In this document: one piece after another, positions 44,644 through 55,800 of the stretch | Numbering within the stretch: the stretch's first letter is position 1 | Layout of the letters: every line of letters begins with the position of its first letter | Source: DATFVA01 sp963832355 | Lineage (GTDB): Bacteria; Bacteroidota; Ignavibacteria; Ignavibacteriales; Ignavibacteriaceae | DNA length: 64,000 nt | Assembly: GCA_963832355.1 (NCBI GenBank) | Contig: CAWHTX010000019.1 | Span: 62,001-126,000, forward strand | Direction: 5' to 3' | Notes under the pieces: generated by a model | Databases searched by the model: none | Told to the model about the DNA's origin: nothing | What the model saw: the letters and a program-made list of their open reading frames with translations, nothing else | Position numbers and translations under genes: made by a program

Positions 44644-45684
44644 ATGCCTCAAAAAATGAAAGCTCTTGTTAAAAAATATGCTAAGCCGGGTATCTGGATG
44701 GACGAGGTACCGGTACCCGAAGTGGGAGTTAACGATGTGCTTATTAAAATTCATAAAACCTCTATTTGTGGTACCGATATACACATTTACAACTGGGATG
44801 AATGGGCTCAGAAGACTATCCCTGTTCCTATGGTAACGGGACATGAATACGTGGGTGAGATTGTTGACATGGGTTCTAATGTGCAGGATGTTAAGGTTGG
44901 CGAGCTGGTAAGCGGAGAGGGTCATATTGTGTGCGGCCACTGCCGTAACTGCCGCGCGGGAAGAAGACATCTTTGTCCCAATACCAAAGGCGTAGGCGTT
45001 AACCGTCCCGGATGCTTTGCAGATTACCTTGCCATCCCTGTTACAAATGTGTGGCACTGCGATCCGAGGATCCCCGAAGATATATTTTCTATTTTCGATC
45101 CTTTCGGAAACGCAACCCATACAGCTCTTTCTTTCGATCTGCTGGGCGAAGATGTTCTTATAACCGGTGCGGGCCCTATAGGAATTATGGCTGCTGCAAT
45201 TGCAAAACACGCAGGGGCAAGAAATGTGGTCATCACCGATATGAATCCTTATCGTCTGGATCTGGCAAAGAAAGTAGGGGTAACACGTGCCGTTAATGTT
45301 TCAAAAGAAAAGCTGCCCGATATAGTAAATGAGCTGGGAATGAGAGAAGGTTTTGATGTGGGACTGGAAATGTCCGGCAGTCCGCAAGCCTTAAATGATA
45401 TGATTGATGTTATGTTCCACGGAGGTAAGATTGCCCTGCTGGGGCTTCTGCCTGCCAACACGGCGGTAAACTGGGAGAAGGTTATATTTAACGGACTTCA
45501 CCTTAAGGGAATCTATGGAAGAGAAATGTTTGAGACATGGTATAAAATGCAGTCTATGGTACAGAGCGGACTGGATATTACTCCTGTTATAACTCATCAT
45601 TTTTCATACAAAGATTTTGAGCAGGGATTTGAGATAATGAGAACTGGAAATTCAGGAAAAATTATTTTGAACTGGATGGAATAA
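44644..45684 (+). CDS. tdh: L-threonine 3-dehydrogenase
   Basis: Zinc-dependent medium-chain dehydrogenase oxidising L-threonine to 2-amino-3-ketobutyrate with NAD+. A 346-residue protein with catalytic zinc ligands C42 (SICGTDIHIYNWDEW), H67 and E68 (GHEYVGEI), structural-zinc cysteines C97, C100, C103 and C111 (CGHCRNCRAGRRHLC) and the NAD loop GAGPIG (175-180). The GTDIHIYNWDEW stretch is specific for threonine dehydrogenase among its relatives. It is followed after 32 bases by kbl, whose product consumes the unstable intermediate. ACAAAGGAATTACTT precedes the ATG. Confidence 0.97.
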   Translation: MPQKMKALVKKYAKPGIWMDEVPVPEVGVNDVLIKIHKTSICGTDIHIYNWDEWAQKTIPVPMVTGHEYVGEIVDMGSNVQDVKVGELVSGEGHIVCGHCRNCRAGRRHLCPNTKGVGVNRPGCFADYLAIPVTNVWHCDPRIPEDIFSIFDPFGNATHTALSFDLLGEDVLITGAGPIGIMAAAIAKHAGARNVVITDMNPYRLDLAKKVGVTRAVNVSKEKLPDIVNELGMREGFDVGLEMSGSPQALNDMIDVMFHGGKIALLGLLPANTAVNWEKVIFNGLHLKGIYGREMFETWYKMQSMVQSGLDITPVITHHFSYKDFEQGFEIMRTGNSGKIILNWME

Positions 45685-45716
45685 CTGTCCATCGAAAAAC
45701 CGGAGGGAATAAAAAA

Positions 45717-46907
45717 ATGAAAGATAATACAAGACAACATTACCAGGATATTCTTAATGGAATAGAACAAGAGGGATTATATAAGAAAGAGCGCGTAATA
45801 ACCAGTCCCCAGAAAGCTACCATTGAAGTTAAAGGCGGCAAACAGGTTCTGAATATGTGCGCAAATAATTACCTGGGACTGGCAGACAATCCAACAATTA
45901 TACAGGCAGCTAAAGAAAGTTTCGATAAATGGGGGTACGGCCTGTCATCCGTCCGCTTCATCTGCGGAACGCAGGAAATCCATAAGGAGCTTGAGCAGAA
46001 AATATCACAGTTTCTCGAAATGGAAGATACTATTCTTTATACCTCCTGTTTTGACGCGAACGGCGGCCTTTTTGAAACTATACTATCAGAAGAAGATGCG
46101 GTAATCAGCGATGAACTGAACCATGCCAGTATTATTGACGGCGTGAGGTTATGTAAAGCTCAGCGCTACCGTTATAAGAATAATGATATGAAGGATCTTG
46201 AAGCAAAGTTGAAAGAAGCGCGCGAGGCTAAGATCAAAAATATTTTAATTGCAACCGATGGCGTATTTTCGATGGACGGCACCATCGCCAACCTTAAGGG
46301 AATATGCGATATGGCCGATAAATACGATGCTATGGTTATGGTGGATGATTCACACGCTGTTGGTTTTATGGGAAAGCACGGAAAGGGAACACATGAGTAC
46401 AACGGTGTAATGGGAAGAGTTGATATAATTACCGGAACGCTAGGCAAGGCTCTCGGCGGAGCCAGCGGCGGTTACACAAGTGCGCGGAAAGAAATCGTTG
46501 ATATGCTGCGTCAGAGAAGCCGTCCTTATTTATTCTCAAATACCGTTGCACCTTCAATTGTATCAGCATCAATTAAAGTTCTGGAAATGCTCAGCGCAAA
46601 TACGCACTTAAGAGATAAACTTGAAGAGAATACTAAATACTTCCGCGAGGGTATATCAAAAGCGGGACTGAATATAAAACCGGGTACTCATCCAATCGTT
46701 CCGATAATGCTGGGTGATGCAGTGCTTGCGCAGAAGATGGCTGCCAGTCTGCTTGAAAAAGGTGTCTATGTGATTGGCTTCTTCTATCCTGTTGTTCCGA
46801 AAGGAACAGCAAGAATCAGAGTACAGATCTCCGCAGCTCATTCGAAGGAAGATCTTGATTTTGCAATATCCAAGTTCAAGGAAGCCAAAGAGGAATTCGG
46901 GATTTAA
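45717..46907 (+). CDS. kbl: glycine C-acetyltransferase (2-amino-3-ketobutyrate CoA ligase)
   Basis: PLP enzyme of the alpha-oxoamine synthase family that splits 2-amino-3-ketobutyrate with CoA into glycine and acetyl-CoA. 396 residues, normal length. The PLP lysine is K244 in ITGTLGKALGGASGGYTS; H137 (DELNHASIIDG) stacks on PLP and VMVDDSHAVGFMG (207-219) holds the conserved D210-D211-x-H213. Ribosome site CCGGAGGGA. Forms the tdh-kbl threonine-degradation operon with the gene upstream and ends at a hairpin terminator. Supplies glycine and acetyl-CoA from threonine. Confidence 0.97.
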   Translation: MKDNTRQHYQDILNGIEQEGLYKKERVITSPQKATIEVKGGKQVLNMCANNYLGLADNPTIIQAAKESFDKWGYGLSSVRFICGTQEIHKELEQKISQFLEMEDTILYTSCFDANGGLFETILSEEDAVISDELNHASIIDGVRLCKAQRYRYKNNDMKDLEAKLKEAREAKIKNILIATDGVFSMDGTIANLKGICDMADKYDAMVMVDDSHAVGFMGKHGKGTHEYNGVMGRVDIITGTLGKALGGASGGYTSARKEIVDMLRQRSRPYLFSNTVAPSIVSASIKVLEMLSANTHLRDKLEENTKYFREGISKAGLNIKPGTHPIVPIMLGDAVLAQKMAASLLEKGVYVIGFFYPVVPKGTARIRVQISAAHSKEDLDFAISKFKEAKEEFGI

Positions 46908-46920
46908 AGAGGAATATTAA

Positions 46921-46949
46921 AAAGGCAGAAGTCAACAACTTCTGCCTTT
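46921..46949 (+). terminator. tdh-kbl terminator
   Basis: AAAGGCAGAAGT-CAACA-ACTTCTGCCTTT, a perfect 12-bp stem starting 14 bases after the kbl stop codon. Only a short T run. Confidence 0.82.
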
Positions 46950-47209
46950 AAGATATTCAGAGGGTTAGAGTCAGCTTAATTAAATAAGACTAAAGTATTA
47001 CTCTGTTCCGGTTGAACTTTAGGTTAAAAAACTATATAATATTCCCCTCAGAAATCATTTACTCATAATAAATGATTGTTTAACTCTTCAACAATATTGT
47101 TTAATATTTCCACAGTTTTCCTTAAAAATAGGCGTTGAACCGTCTTTGAACCGTCTATTACCCAGGCATAATACCAGTCTTACCCGATTGTAAAACCTGG
47201 TTAACACAA
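46950..47209. other. intergenic region with an 11-bp tandem duplication
   Basis: Between the kbl terminator and the convergent dehydrogenase gene. It contains a perfect tandem duplication of TTGAACCGTCT (47135-47145 and 47146-47156). No reading frame, RNA or promoter is convincing. Confidence 0.6.
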
Positions 47210-48175
47210 TTACTGGTTGACAATATTTCCCGGCTCCAGTCCTTTTAAAAAGCGGTTGATATTCATAACAGCTCTTCTCATTCCTTCCGCCAGGGCACCT
47301 GGCACAATGGGTGAATTGTGCGGCGATCCCAGCAGATTCGGCAGATCGAAAAAGGGATAGTTTACTTTGAACTTCCCTTCCGAGAAGGGTTCAATCCACC
47401 AAGTATCTATACCTGCATAAAAATCGGGATGTGTTTTAAGATGACTATATAGAGCTTCTTCATTTATTATCTGTGCCCTTGCAACGTTTATAAGAATGGC
47501 TTTCGGCTTCATTTTCTCAAGTTCGTTTTTCCCTATCAGGTTTTCGGTTTCCTCTAAAAGAGGAAGTGAGATAAGGATTATATCGCTGTTCTGAAGTATA
47601 TAGTCGAGGTCATTCAGCGTTCCAATAAAATCCACATCCTCTTCCGGATTACCGGACGAATTGACCGCATAAATTTTAGAACCAAAGGGCCGGATCAGCT
47701 TTGCAGCAGCTTTTCCGATACCACCATACCCGAGTATACCAACAACGGAATCTCCTACCGAAATATTCCGCTCCCCCTGGTTGAATTCTCCCTGCGCCAT
47801 CTTGTTATGGTTCACAATTAATCTTTTTGCCAGGGCTAATATCATCGCCAGGATATGTTCGGCCATAGGTTCTGCATAAGCACCTTTGTTGCTTGCAATC
47901 CTGCAGTCCCTTGGAAACATGTTAAAATCGACATGATCATAGCCGGCTGAAAGTACCTGCACAAATTTCAGTGCCGGGAAAGAATCAGGACCGGCGTCGT
48001 CAAGTTCCCAAGGCGGATTCCAGGCGAACAATACTTCTGCATTTGCCAGTAATCGCTGTTTTTCATCTCCCGTGAAATCTTCAAGATATTTTACATCAGC
48101 ATTATTTTTTATATCAGAACTAATAAGATCACGCTGACGCTTATCCGCTTTAAAGGTTACTACTATATTGTTCAT
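47210..48175 (-). CDS. D-2-hydroxyacid dehydrogenase (NAD-dependent)
   Basis: A 321-residue protein of the D-isomer-specific 2-hydroxyacid dehydrogenase family (phosphoglycerate/glyoxylate/formate dehydrogenase group). The NAD fold has GILGYGGIGKAAAKLI with the glycine loop at 149-154. The catalytic arginine R233 is in LINVARAQIINEEAL and the catalytic His is H286 in GSPHNSPIVPG. The usual LDVFExEP glutamate loop reads IDTWWIEPF (E262), a form seen in the formate/glyoxylate-like branches. The substrate cannot be decided from sequence. Single gene. Confidence 0.88.
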   Translation of the reverse strand: MNNIVVTFKADKRQRDLISSDIKNNADVKYLEDFTGDEKQRLLANAEVLFAWNPPWELDDAGPDSFPALKFVQVLSAGYDHVDFNMFPRDCRIASNKGAYAEPMAEHILAMILALAKRLIVNHNKMAQGEFNQGERNISVGDSVVGILGYGGIGKAAAKLIRPFGSKIYAVNSSGNPEEDVDFIGTLNDLDYILQNSDIILISLPLLEETENLIGKNELEKMKPKAILINVARAQIINEEALYSHLKTHPDFYAGIDTWWIEPFSEGKFKVNYPFFDLPNLLGSPHNSPIVPGALAEGMRRAVMNINRFLKGLEPGNIVNQ

Positions 48176-48376
48176 CTCTCAGTAAGGTTATTTTGATCTG
48201 ATAAAATAAAAAAATATTTCTGATTAACCGGTGATATTATAAATAATTACACCGGTGCCCCGATGGACCGCACTTTGCTGCTCTTGAATCATTAAAAGGA
48301 AAAGAATAAGTTTGACACCGGTTTACAGCCTCCTCATAGGTTGTAGTATTAGTTCATCTTATTCCGGAGTTAAGAT

Positions 48377-50399
48377 ATGCGGACATTTCTACTTCTTGCT
48401 TTTTCCTTTTTTTCACTAACCTTGTTATTTCCCCAAACCAAAACTTATACGGACGTTAGTCCCGACGGGAAGCAAACTAAAACATATACATCAGCCGACT
48501 ATAATAACCGTCATGCTGCTGTAACAGACACAGTTCCATTTGGATCAACACCTGAATGGCAGGGCACTCTTGAACGCCAGGTTGGCGGACTTGCCTGGGC
48601 CGACTATGATCACGACGGCGATCTTGATCTGGCTGTCGGTAATTATCACAGCAATTCATATCCCCCGATACCGGAGTATGAAACACAGGTATACAGAAAT
48701 GATAACGGTGTACTTACATCAACTCCTGCATGGTCTTCTACTGATATGAGATCAACCACAGATCTGAGATGGGCTGATATAAATAACGACGGTTATCCTG
48801 ATCTTCTTGCAGCCAATGGAGATGAATCCCAGGTACCTTCGGTGATGTATATGAATTCTGCATCAGGACTTGAGACCACACCGTCGTGGATTTCTAATGA
48901 TGTCGACTGGACAGTAGGAGCCGCTTTTGGTGATATTAACGGAGACGGCTACATCGACCTTGCTTTCGGCAACCAGGGAAATTCTGTAATTCCGACAAGA
49001 CCTATATGCGTTTTCTATAATGCAAACGGAACACTTCATACAAGTCCCGATTACTTTTCAAGTGATGAAATGATCACAAACAGCGTTGCTATAGCCGATA
49101 TAGATAACAGCGATCTTACTGAAAAAACAGATACCTTTACTGCCGACGGATCAGGATCTGTATTCACATTATCAATGGTACCGATCTATAAAATTGATTC
49201 TGTTGCAGTTAATGGGTCCCAGGTTACAAACTTTACTCAGGATGAAACCGGCGGATGGGTATCATTGGGTATGATCCCCTCGAATGGCGACCAGGTGGTA
49301 GTAAAATACCGCTACATTAAAAACGGAGATCTTGCCGCAGCCAAATGGGTTGCCTATTCATCGGGAGTTTATTTAAACAACGGTAATGGATTAAACCCAC
49401 TTCCGGAATGGACAGTTGGAAATACACAATCTCAGAAAGGAATAGCCTGGGCCGATATGGATAATGACGGTTATATGGATCTGGCTATAGGAGGAAGCGG
49501 CGTTCCTGCAGTCGTGTATAAGAACAACGCCGGAACTCTTAGCAGCAGTCCTGTATGGACATCCGGAAGCTCAAATACTTCAACACAGGACCTTGCCTGG
49601 GGGGATATAAACAATGACGGATATCCTGAACTTGCCGATAATTCATTTCGGGTATTCAAGACTTGAAATATTTATGAATAATGGCGGTGTGCTGGAAACA
49701 AATCCCAGCTGGACATACACAACCGGTTCACCGGGAACAGCAGTCTCTTTCGGTGACCTGAATGGCGATGGTTTTCCTGACCTTGCAGTCGGTACCGCAA
49801 GATCACCTGTCGTTGTTTTCCTTAATCAAAGCATTGTGCCGGTTGAGTTAAAATCATTCACGGCAGTGAATAATACAGGTAAAGTTCAGCTGAATTGGAC
49901 AACTGCAACCGAGACGAACAACAGCGGCTTTGAGATAGAGAGAAAAAGCTCAGGACAGGAGTCCTGGAAAAATATTGGTTTTGTTGAAGGAAACGGGACA
50001 TCAACAAAGATCCATACATACAGTTTCACTGATAATGACCCAGGGTCGGGAAGCTATTCCTACAGACTTAAACAGATAGATTTCGATGGAAGTTATAAGT
50101 ATTCAAAGATAGTAAATGTTGATGTTAACGCTCCTCTGCAGTTCGGACTTTCACAGAATTACCCGAACCCATTCAACCCCTCAACCAGGATCAGCTATCA
50201 GTTATCGAAGAGCGGCTTTGTTTCGCTCAAGGTATACAATGCCCTGGGTCAGGAGGCTGCAGTGCTTGTTAACGGATATCAGCAGGCCGGAAAGTACGAC
50301 CTGAACTTCAATGCTTCAAATCTCCCCAGCGGAATTTACTTCTACCAGCTTACAGCGGGAGAATTTACATCCGTTAAGAAAATGATCCTGATGAAATAG
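48377..50399 (+). CDS. FG-GAP repeat T9SS cargo protein, interrupted by one frameshift
   Basis: About 673 codons. Signal peptide to LLFPQ, then at least seven FG-GAP/VCBS-like calcium loops (WADYDHDGDLDLAVG, WADINNDGYPDLLA, FGDINGDGYIDLAFG, WADMDNDGYMDLAIG, WGDINNDGYPELA, FGDLNGDGFPDLAVG), as in integrin-like propellers. A FnIII-like linker (VPVELKSFTAV, GFEIERK) and the T9SS sorting module (LSQNYPNPFNPSTRISYQL to MILMK) follow. The frame breaks at about 49637: removing one G from CTTGCCGATAATTC joins YPELA to the downstream frame ...FGYSRLEIFMNNGG. So one extra base splits a single gene into 48377-49666 and the part after about 49637. Terminator at 50428. Confidence 0.87.
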
Positions 50400-50427
50400 G
50401 TCAGTCTATTTGATATAATTTATTAGA

Positions 50428-50456
50428 AGAGACGGGTAATTCACCCGTCTCTTTTT
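50428..50456 (+). terminator. terminator after the FG-GAP gene
   Basis: AGAGACGGGT-AATTC-ACCCGTCTCT, a perfect 10-bp stem followed by four T residues. Confidence 0.9.
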
Positions 50457-50759
50457 AATCCCACCTGAAATTTACTCCATTTAGGCAGCACATTAATATT
50501 TTTCATTGTTTTACTGCTTAATAACGAACTTTGCGACATAGTTTATAGAGATTGACACATAGTTACTATGCAGTTTCTCTTCCTTTTCGTTTTATTTAGG
50601 CCGTGTTTGGGCGAGAACTTCTTTGGGGAAATTAGCTTCTGTGAAGAAGATGATTTAATTTAATAGAGGTAAGGCAGGGATCGGGCTGTCAGGATGTCTT
50701 TTCGTCTGACAGTCCGCTTTTATTTAAATCTTCTTATTCATTTTTATAATAGGTGTTAA
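50457..50759. other. intergenic region with a leader hairpin
   Basis: No reading frame seen. GGGCTGTCAG (50683-50692) pairs with CTGACAGTCCG (50705-50715) and is followed by CTTTTATTT, an attenuator-like structure about 45 bases before the hydrolase start. AGGTG lies just before the GTG at 50760. Confidence 0.55.
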
Positions 50760-52061
50760 GTGAAAACCTTCTATTCATTTCTGGTTCTCCTTTCTTTAAT
50801 CCTTTATAAAAATTCCGCTGCCCAGGAAAATTGGGTTTCATATGCAAACTCAATTGATGTTAAAGATTATGGGGGATGCCCGTTTCGTTTAAGTGCATAC
50901 GTAAGAGTTGAAAGAGATGATGATAGTGCCTCAGCCAGGTTATGGACACGAATTGAGAAGCAAGATCCAGGCGGCTTCTTCGATAACATGTGGTACAAAC
51001 CGATCCGAAGCAATGAATGGAAAATATATACTATTGAAGGTATAATTGATTCAAATGCTGATCGGCTTTCGTTCGGCGCTCTATGTCAGTTTAACGGCCG
51101 CTTTTATTATGACAATTATAAAGTTGAAGTCGATAACGGAAGAAACTGGTTTACTCTATATAAAGATGAGTTTGAAAAGGAAAAGGATCTTTGGGCACAG
51201 GGGAGTGGGAATGGTGAACCGGGGTACGGAACAAATCCATTTTTTGATGCGAAGATTATATCAGGCCATGCCGCCAATGGGATCGGATGTCTTTGTATTG
51301 AGGGATTAAATGTCCCTAATTTCGGTGTAAATAAGAAAGCAGGCAGCTATGCTGAAGTGAACGGAATCAGGCTATATTATGAAATATACGGAGAAGGTAA
51401 TCCTTTGCTTGTTCTTCATGGAAATGGGGGTTCTATAAGCGACGCAGCCCCTATGTACCCCGAACTTATTAAAAAATATAAAGTAATTGCAGTGGACAGC
51501 CGTGGACAGGGAAACTCGTCTGATAATAACGAAGAACTGACTTATGATCTGATGGCTTCCGACGTGAATGAACTGCTGAATAAATTAAACCTTGATTCGG
51601 TTTATATATGGGGACAAAGTGATGGGGCAATACTTGGACTTATATTGGCGATGAACTATCCTGATAAAGTTAAAAAAGTTGTTGCCTTCGGAGCAAATAT
51701 TCAATCTGATACACTTGCTATTTTCCCATCGATTTATGACCATATTATTAAAACTATTAAAGAGACAAAAGATGTACGCATAAGAAAATGGTATACGCTG
51801 ATGTATACGTATCCTGATATCCCTTTTTCAGATTTGCATAAGATTGAAGCCCCTGTACTGATTGTGGCCGGTGACAGGGATTTTATCCGTCCTGAGCATA
51901 CTCTCAAACTTTTCCAGAATATACCCAACTCCCAGATGTGCATTTTGCCAGGAGCTACGCACGGAGCCTCCTGGGAAAAACTCGATGTATTTATGAAGAT
52001 AATTGAAGAGTTCTTTGATAAACCTTTTAAAATGCCATCCACTGAAGACTGGTACAGGTGA
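50760..52061 (+). CDS. secreted alpha/beta hydrolase with N-terminal beta domain
   Basis: A 433-residue protein from a GTG start preceded by AGGTG. Signal peptide to about 21 (NSAAQ). Residues about 22-190 form a beta-rich, galactose-binding-like domain (LSAYVRVERDDDSASARLWTR; FYYDNYKVEVDNGRNWFTLY). Residues about 195-425 are a canonical alpha/beta hydrolase: GNPLLVLHGNGGS (oxyanion region), nucleophile elbow IWGQSDGA, acid in VAGDRDFIRPEH, base in GATHGASW. The substrate, probably an ester or polysaccharide side group, is unknown. Extracytoplasmic; no T9SS domain. Followed at distance by the small beta protein and the HTCS regulator on the same strand. Confidence 0.85.
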   Translation: MKTFYSFLVLLSLILYKNSAAQENWVSYANSIDVKDYGGCPFRLSAYVRVERDDDSASARLWTRIEKQDPGGFFDNMWYKPIRSNEWKIYTIEGIIDSNADRLSFGALCQFNGRFYYDNYKVEVDNGRNWFTLYKDEFEKEKDLWAQGSGNGEPGYGTNPFFDAKIISGHAANGIGCLCIEGLNVPNFGVNKKAGSYAEVNGIRLYYEIYGEGNPLLVLHGNGGSISDAAPMYPELIKKYKVIAVDSRGQGNSSDNNEELTYDLMASDVNELLNKLNLDSVYIWGQSDGAILGLILAMNYPDKVKKVVAFGANIQSDTLAIFPSIYDHIIKTIKETKDVRIRKWYTLMYTYPDIPFSDLHKIEAPVLIVAGDRDFIRPEHTLKLFQNIPNSQMCILPGATHGASWEKLDVFMKIIEEFFDKPFKMPSTEDWYR

Positions 52062-52396
52062 CAAATAATATTTAAATCAAATGAAAACAGCCAGGGATCA
52101 CAGGCTGAAGAAATTAATAGCAGGACATTGCTTATTTATAACAAATATCCTTAAATTCAATTGTTGTTATTCTCCCGAGAGACCGGTTATTTATAAGCAT
52201 TACGGGGTTATTATGATACTACCGGAGTACATATATGAGGGAAATCCACTTAATCTTCATTCCAAACAAACTTTTTTAAGTTACCGCATTACTGCATCAA
52301 ATTCGCTTCACTATTACCTGAAATATTCATTCATCAAAATGATAATTATGAGGTCGCTTTAACAAAGCTTTATAAAAATAATTGAGGGATATATTT
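52062..52396. other. intergenic region, weak reading frame only
   Basis: The only sizeable frame (52081-52362, 93 codons) lacks a ribosome site and has composition unlike its neighbours, so I do not call it a gene. GAGGGA at 52384-52389 is the ribosome site of the next gene. Confidence 0.5.
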
Positions 52397-52819
52397 ATGA
52401 AAAATATTTTTTTCACTCTGTTTGTTATTGTATCTGTAATCTATTTATTCAATCCGGGAATCTATGCACAGGAAACTCATAAGATCAAAATATACGTCGA
52501 TAAAAAAGATAACTTCATCAAAACGGATGCAGATGTTATAGAGGTTCAAAGAGGAGATTCTGTTACATTTTATACAGATGACGCGAACCAGTACATGGTC
52601 TTAATTTATAATGTAAATAGGTTTTTTGATCTTGATTCGGATATACTCCGATTTTCTGTAGACAAATCTCATGCACGCACTTACATAATAGGAACTCCTG
52701 AAGATTCTGATTCGGCTGACATTTACCCGATTACTATTGTTAATCTTCTTGACCCGGAACCTATCCCGACTGCACCACCACGGATAGTCCTGGTGGGATC
52801 TTCAGTTGAACGTGACTGA
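52397..52819 (+). CDS. small secreted beta-rich protein (possibly cupredoxin-like)
   Basis: A 140-residue protein from the ATG at 52397 (GAGGGA upstream; the TTG at 52382 is inside the ribosome-site region). Signal peptide to YAQ (about 25), then beta strands KIKIYVDKKDNFIKTDADVI and VQRGDSVTFYTDDANQYMVL, reminiscent of the start of cupredoxin domains. The Cys/His copper ligands are not visible. Ends GSSVERD. Its TGA overlaps the HTCS ATG by one base (TGATG), so the two are translated together. It may be a ligand-binding partner of the sensor, which is inference. Confidence 0.62.
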   Translation: MKNIFFTLFVIVSVIYLFNPGIYAQETHKIKIYVDKKDNFIKTDADVIEVQRGDSVTFYTDDANQYMVLIYNVNRFFDLDSDILRFSVDKSHARTYIIGTPEDSDSADIYPITIVNLLDPEPIPTAPPRIVLVGSSVERD

Positions 52820-55800
52820 TGTATAAAAAGTTAATATATATATTACTATTGATGCCCCTGCTCTGCTTAGGGCAAAGTAAGGATTTCCGGTTTGACCATC
52901 TTACCACACAATTCGACATTGTGGAAGATGGTCTCTCCGGCAATACTGTGCTATGCATATTTCAGGATAGCAGGGGGTTTTTATGGATTGGGACATACAG
53001 CGGACTGAACAGATATGATGGATACACGGTTAAAGTGTACAAATATGATAGTGACGATGAATCTTCAATAAGTAACGACGGAATAAGGGGAATCTGTGAG
53101 GATAATGACGGCAACCTCTGGATAGGAACAAATGGTGGACTAAACAAATTTATCCGGGATAAGGAAAAGTTTATAAGATACTTATCTGAAGGCAGCAATA
53201 CACTGAGTATAAGTAACAACCAGGTTAATACAGTCTGTAAGGATCTGAACGGAAATATCTGGGTGGCAACGGAGAACGGATTGAATATGTATGATATGAA
53301 AACTAAAATATTTGTACGCTATATGGTTGATCCCAACAATCCTGCCAGCCTGCAGGAAAGCAAACTTTTTTCGTTATACCAGGATAAGGAAGGATATCTA
53401 TGGATTGGAGGCAACAACAGTCTAAATAAATTTAACCCGGTTCAAAAGGAATTCGTTTCATTTAAATTGTCTCCCCCGATCGAAAATGGGAATGCAGGTC
53501 AGGTATATTCAATCTGTGAAGATCATATGGGCTTAATGTGGCTGGCGACATCCAGGGGAGGACTGGCAAGATATGATAGGGCCAATAATGTGTTTACTTA
53601 TTTTATTAATTCTGCACAGGACAATACAAGTATAAGTGCAAACTACCTCCGTGTGGTTTTTGAGGATAGCCAGAACAGACTCTGGATCGGTTCTTTTGAT
53701 GCCGGGTTGAACCTGTTCAACAGGGATAAGAATAATTTTACCAGGATAAGCAGGAGTTATAGTCGGGACGGACTGAATGATAATGGAATTTATTCAATCC
53801 TCGAGGATAGATCAGGAATACTCTGGTTTGGGACCTGGGCCGGCGGTCTAAATAAATACGGACAGAAATATAAATTTAAAACTTATAGTCATGATCCTGA
53901 AGATATAAACAGTATTGGCAGTAATGAAGTGTATGCTATTTATGTCGATAAGTATAATGAGTTATGGATAGGTACTGAAACAGCAGGACTCGATAGAATA
54001 GACCGAAGTAGAAAAAAGTTAACTCATTATACCCATAATTCTTCTGTTCCTTACAGTATAAGCAGCAATGTAGTCTATACAATCTGCGAGGATAAAAACG
54101 GGAATTTATGGGTTGGAACCGGCGGAAGCGGACTAAACAAATTCGACAGAAGCACAGATAGATTTACCCGGTACAAACACACAGCTGATAATCCGCAAGG
54201 ACTTGGAAACAATACTTTAAGCCAGATACGATGCGACAAAAAAGGTAATTTATGGATCGGTCTTATTCAGGGGGTTGACAAGTATATTCCTGCGGAAGAT
54301 AAATTTATTCATTACAGGCACCAGGCTAATATTACCAACAGCCTTGACAACAATCTGATCTATTCCCTTTACGTGGATAGACAAGATAATATCTGGGTTG
54401 GAACTAATGGCGGAGGCCTGTATAAATATAATAGTAAGATTGATGATTTCAGAAAGTATGAGCTTTTTCCGGCAGGGAATTCTTTTCAAGTTGTTTCTGT
54501 AATATTCCAGGATGACAGCGGAAATTATTGGGCTGGAACTAACGGGGGAATAGTAAGATTTGACCCTGATAAGGACTCTTACAAACAGTATACTGAAAAT
54601 GATGGTTTGATTTGCAATTATGTGAACGGCATACTGGAGGACAACGGCGGGAGTTTATGGATCAGTACTCTGAAAGGTTTGTCACGCTTTGACCCTGCAT
54701 CCGAAACTTTTACATCTTATGATGCCTCCAGTGGACTCCAGGGCACAGAATTCAACACCTGGGCTTATTTTAAAAGCACTACCGGAAGAATGTATTTTGG
54801 AGGGACAAATGGACTTACATCTTTTGATCCTTCCGATATAAAAGATAATCAGCATATTCCGGAAATGTTAATTAATAATTTTAGTGTACTTCATAAAAAT
54901 GTTTTAATCGGGTACGATAGTTCCTTCGGCCGAACCATTCTTGAGAAATCTATTTCTGAAACTAAACAAATAGAATTAAACTACGATGAAAATATTATTT
55001 CATTTGAAATAATAGCACTTGATTTCAAAAATCCACGGGGAAACAAATATGCTTTTATGCTTGAGGGTTTTGATAAAGAATGGACCTATAAAGATGCATC
55101 TCAGCGATATGTTACCTACACGAACTTAAATCCCAGGAAATACATTTTCCATCTAAAGGGAAGCAACAGCGACGGGATATGGAATGAAGCAGGATCTTCG
55201 CTTACACTTATTATTCATCACCCATGGTGGGGTACCTGGTGGGCATACTCTCTTTACCTGATAATATTCTTGTCAATCTTTGCAGGCACTACCCGCTTTT
55301 ACCTGAACCGTAAGGTATTAACAAATCAGCTGAAGCTGGAGCATGAACACTCAATGAAGCTGGCGGAGGTTGACAGAATAAAATCTAACTTCTTCACCAA
55401 CATTTCACACGAGTTTAGAACCCCGCTTACACTTATTATGGGTCCCAGCGATAATATAATAAAAAGTCAGGCAGCTGAAGAAATAAAAAATGAGGCTGAG
55501 ACAATAAAAAGAAACGCCGGGAGACTGCTGCGGCTTATAAACCAGATACTTGATCTTTCGAAACTGGATGAAAAGAAACTGAAGCTGCATGCGTCGGAAG
55601 GAAATCTGGTTTCTTTTATTAAAGGTATCGTTATGTCATTTGAGGCGTTTGCTGAACGAAAGGATCTTAACCTTAGTATCCGGTCTGTTAAAAATAATAT
55701 CAGTCTTTACTTTGACAGGGATAAAATGGAGCATATTATAACCAATCTTCTGTCAAATGCTATAAAATTTACATCTAAGGGCGGGTCCATCACGGTTCAG

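Noticed and set aside
52081..52362. 93-codon reading frame after the hydrolase
   Set aside because: No ribosome site, no recognisable domain and a composition unlike neighbouring genes.
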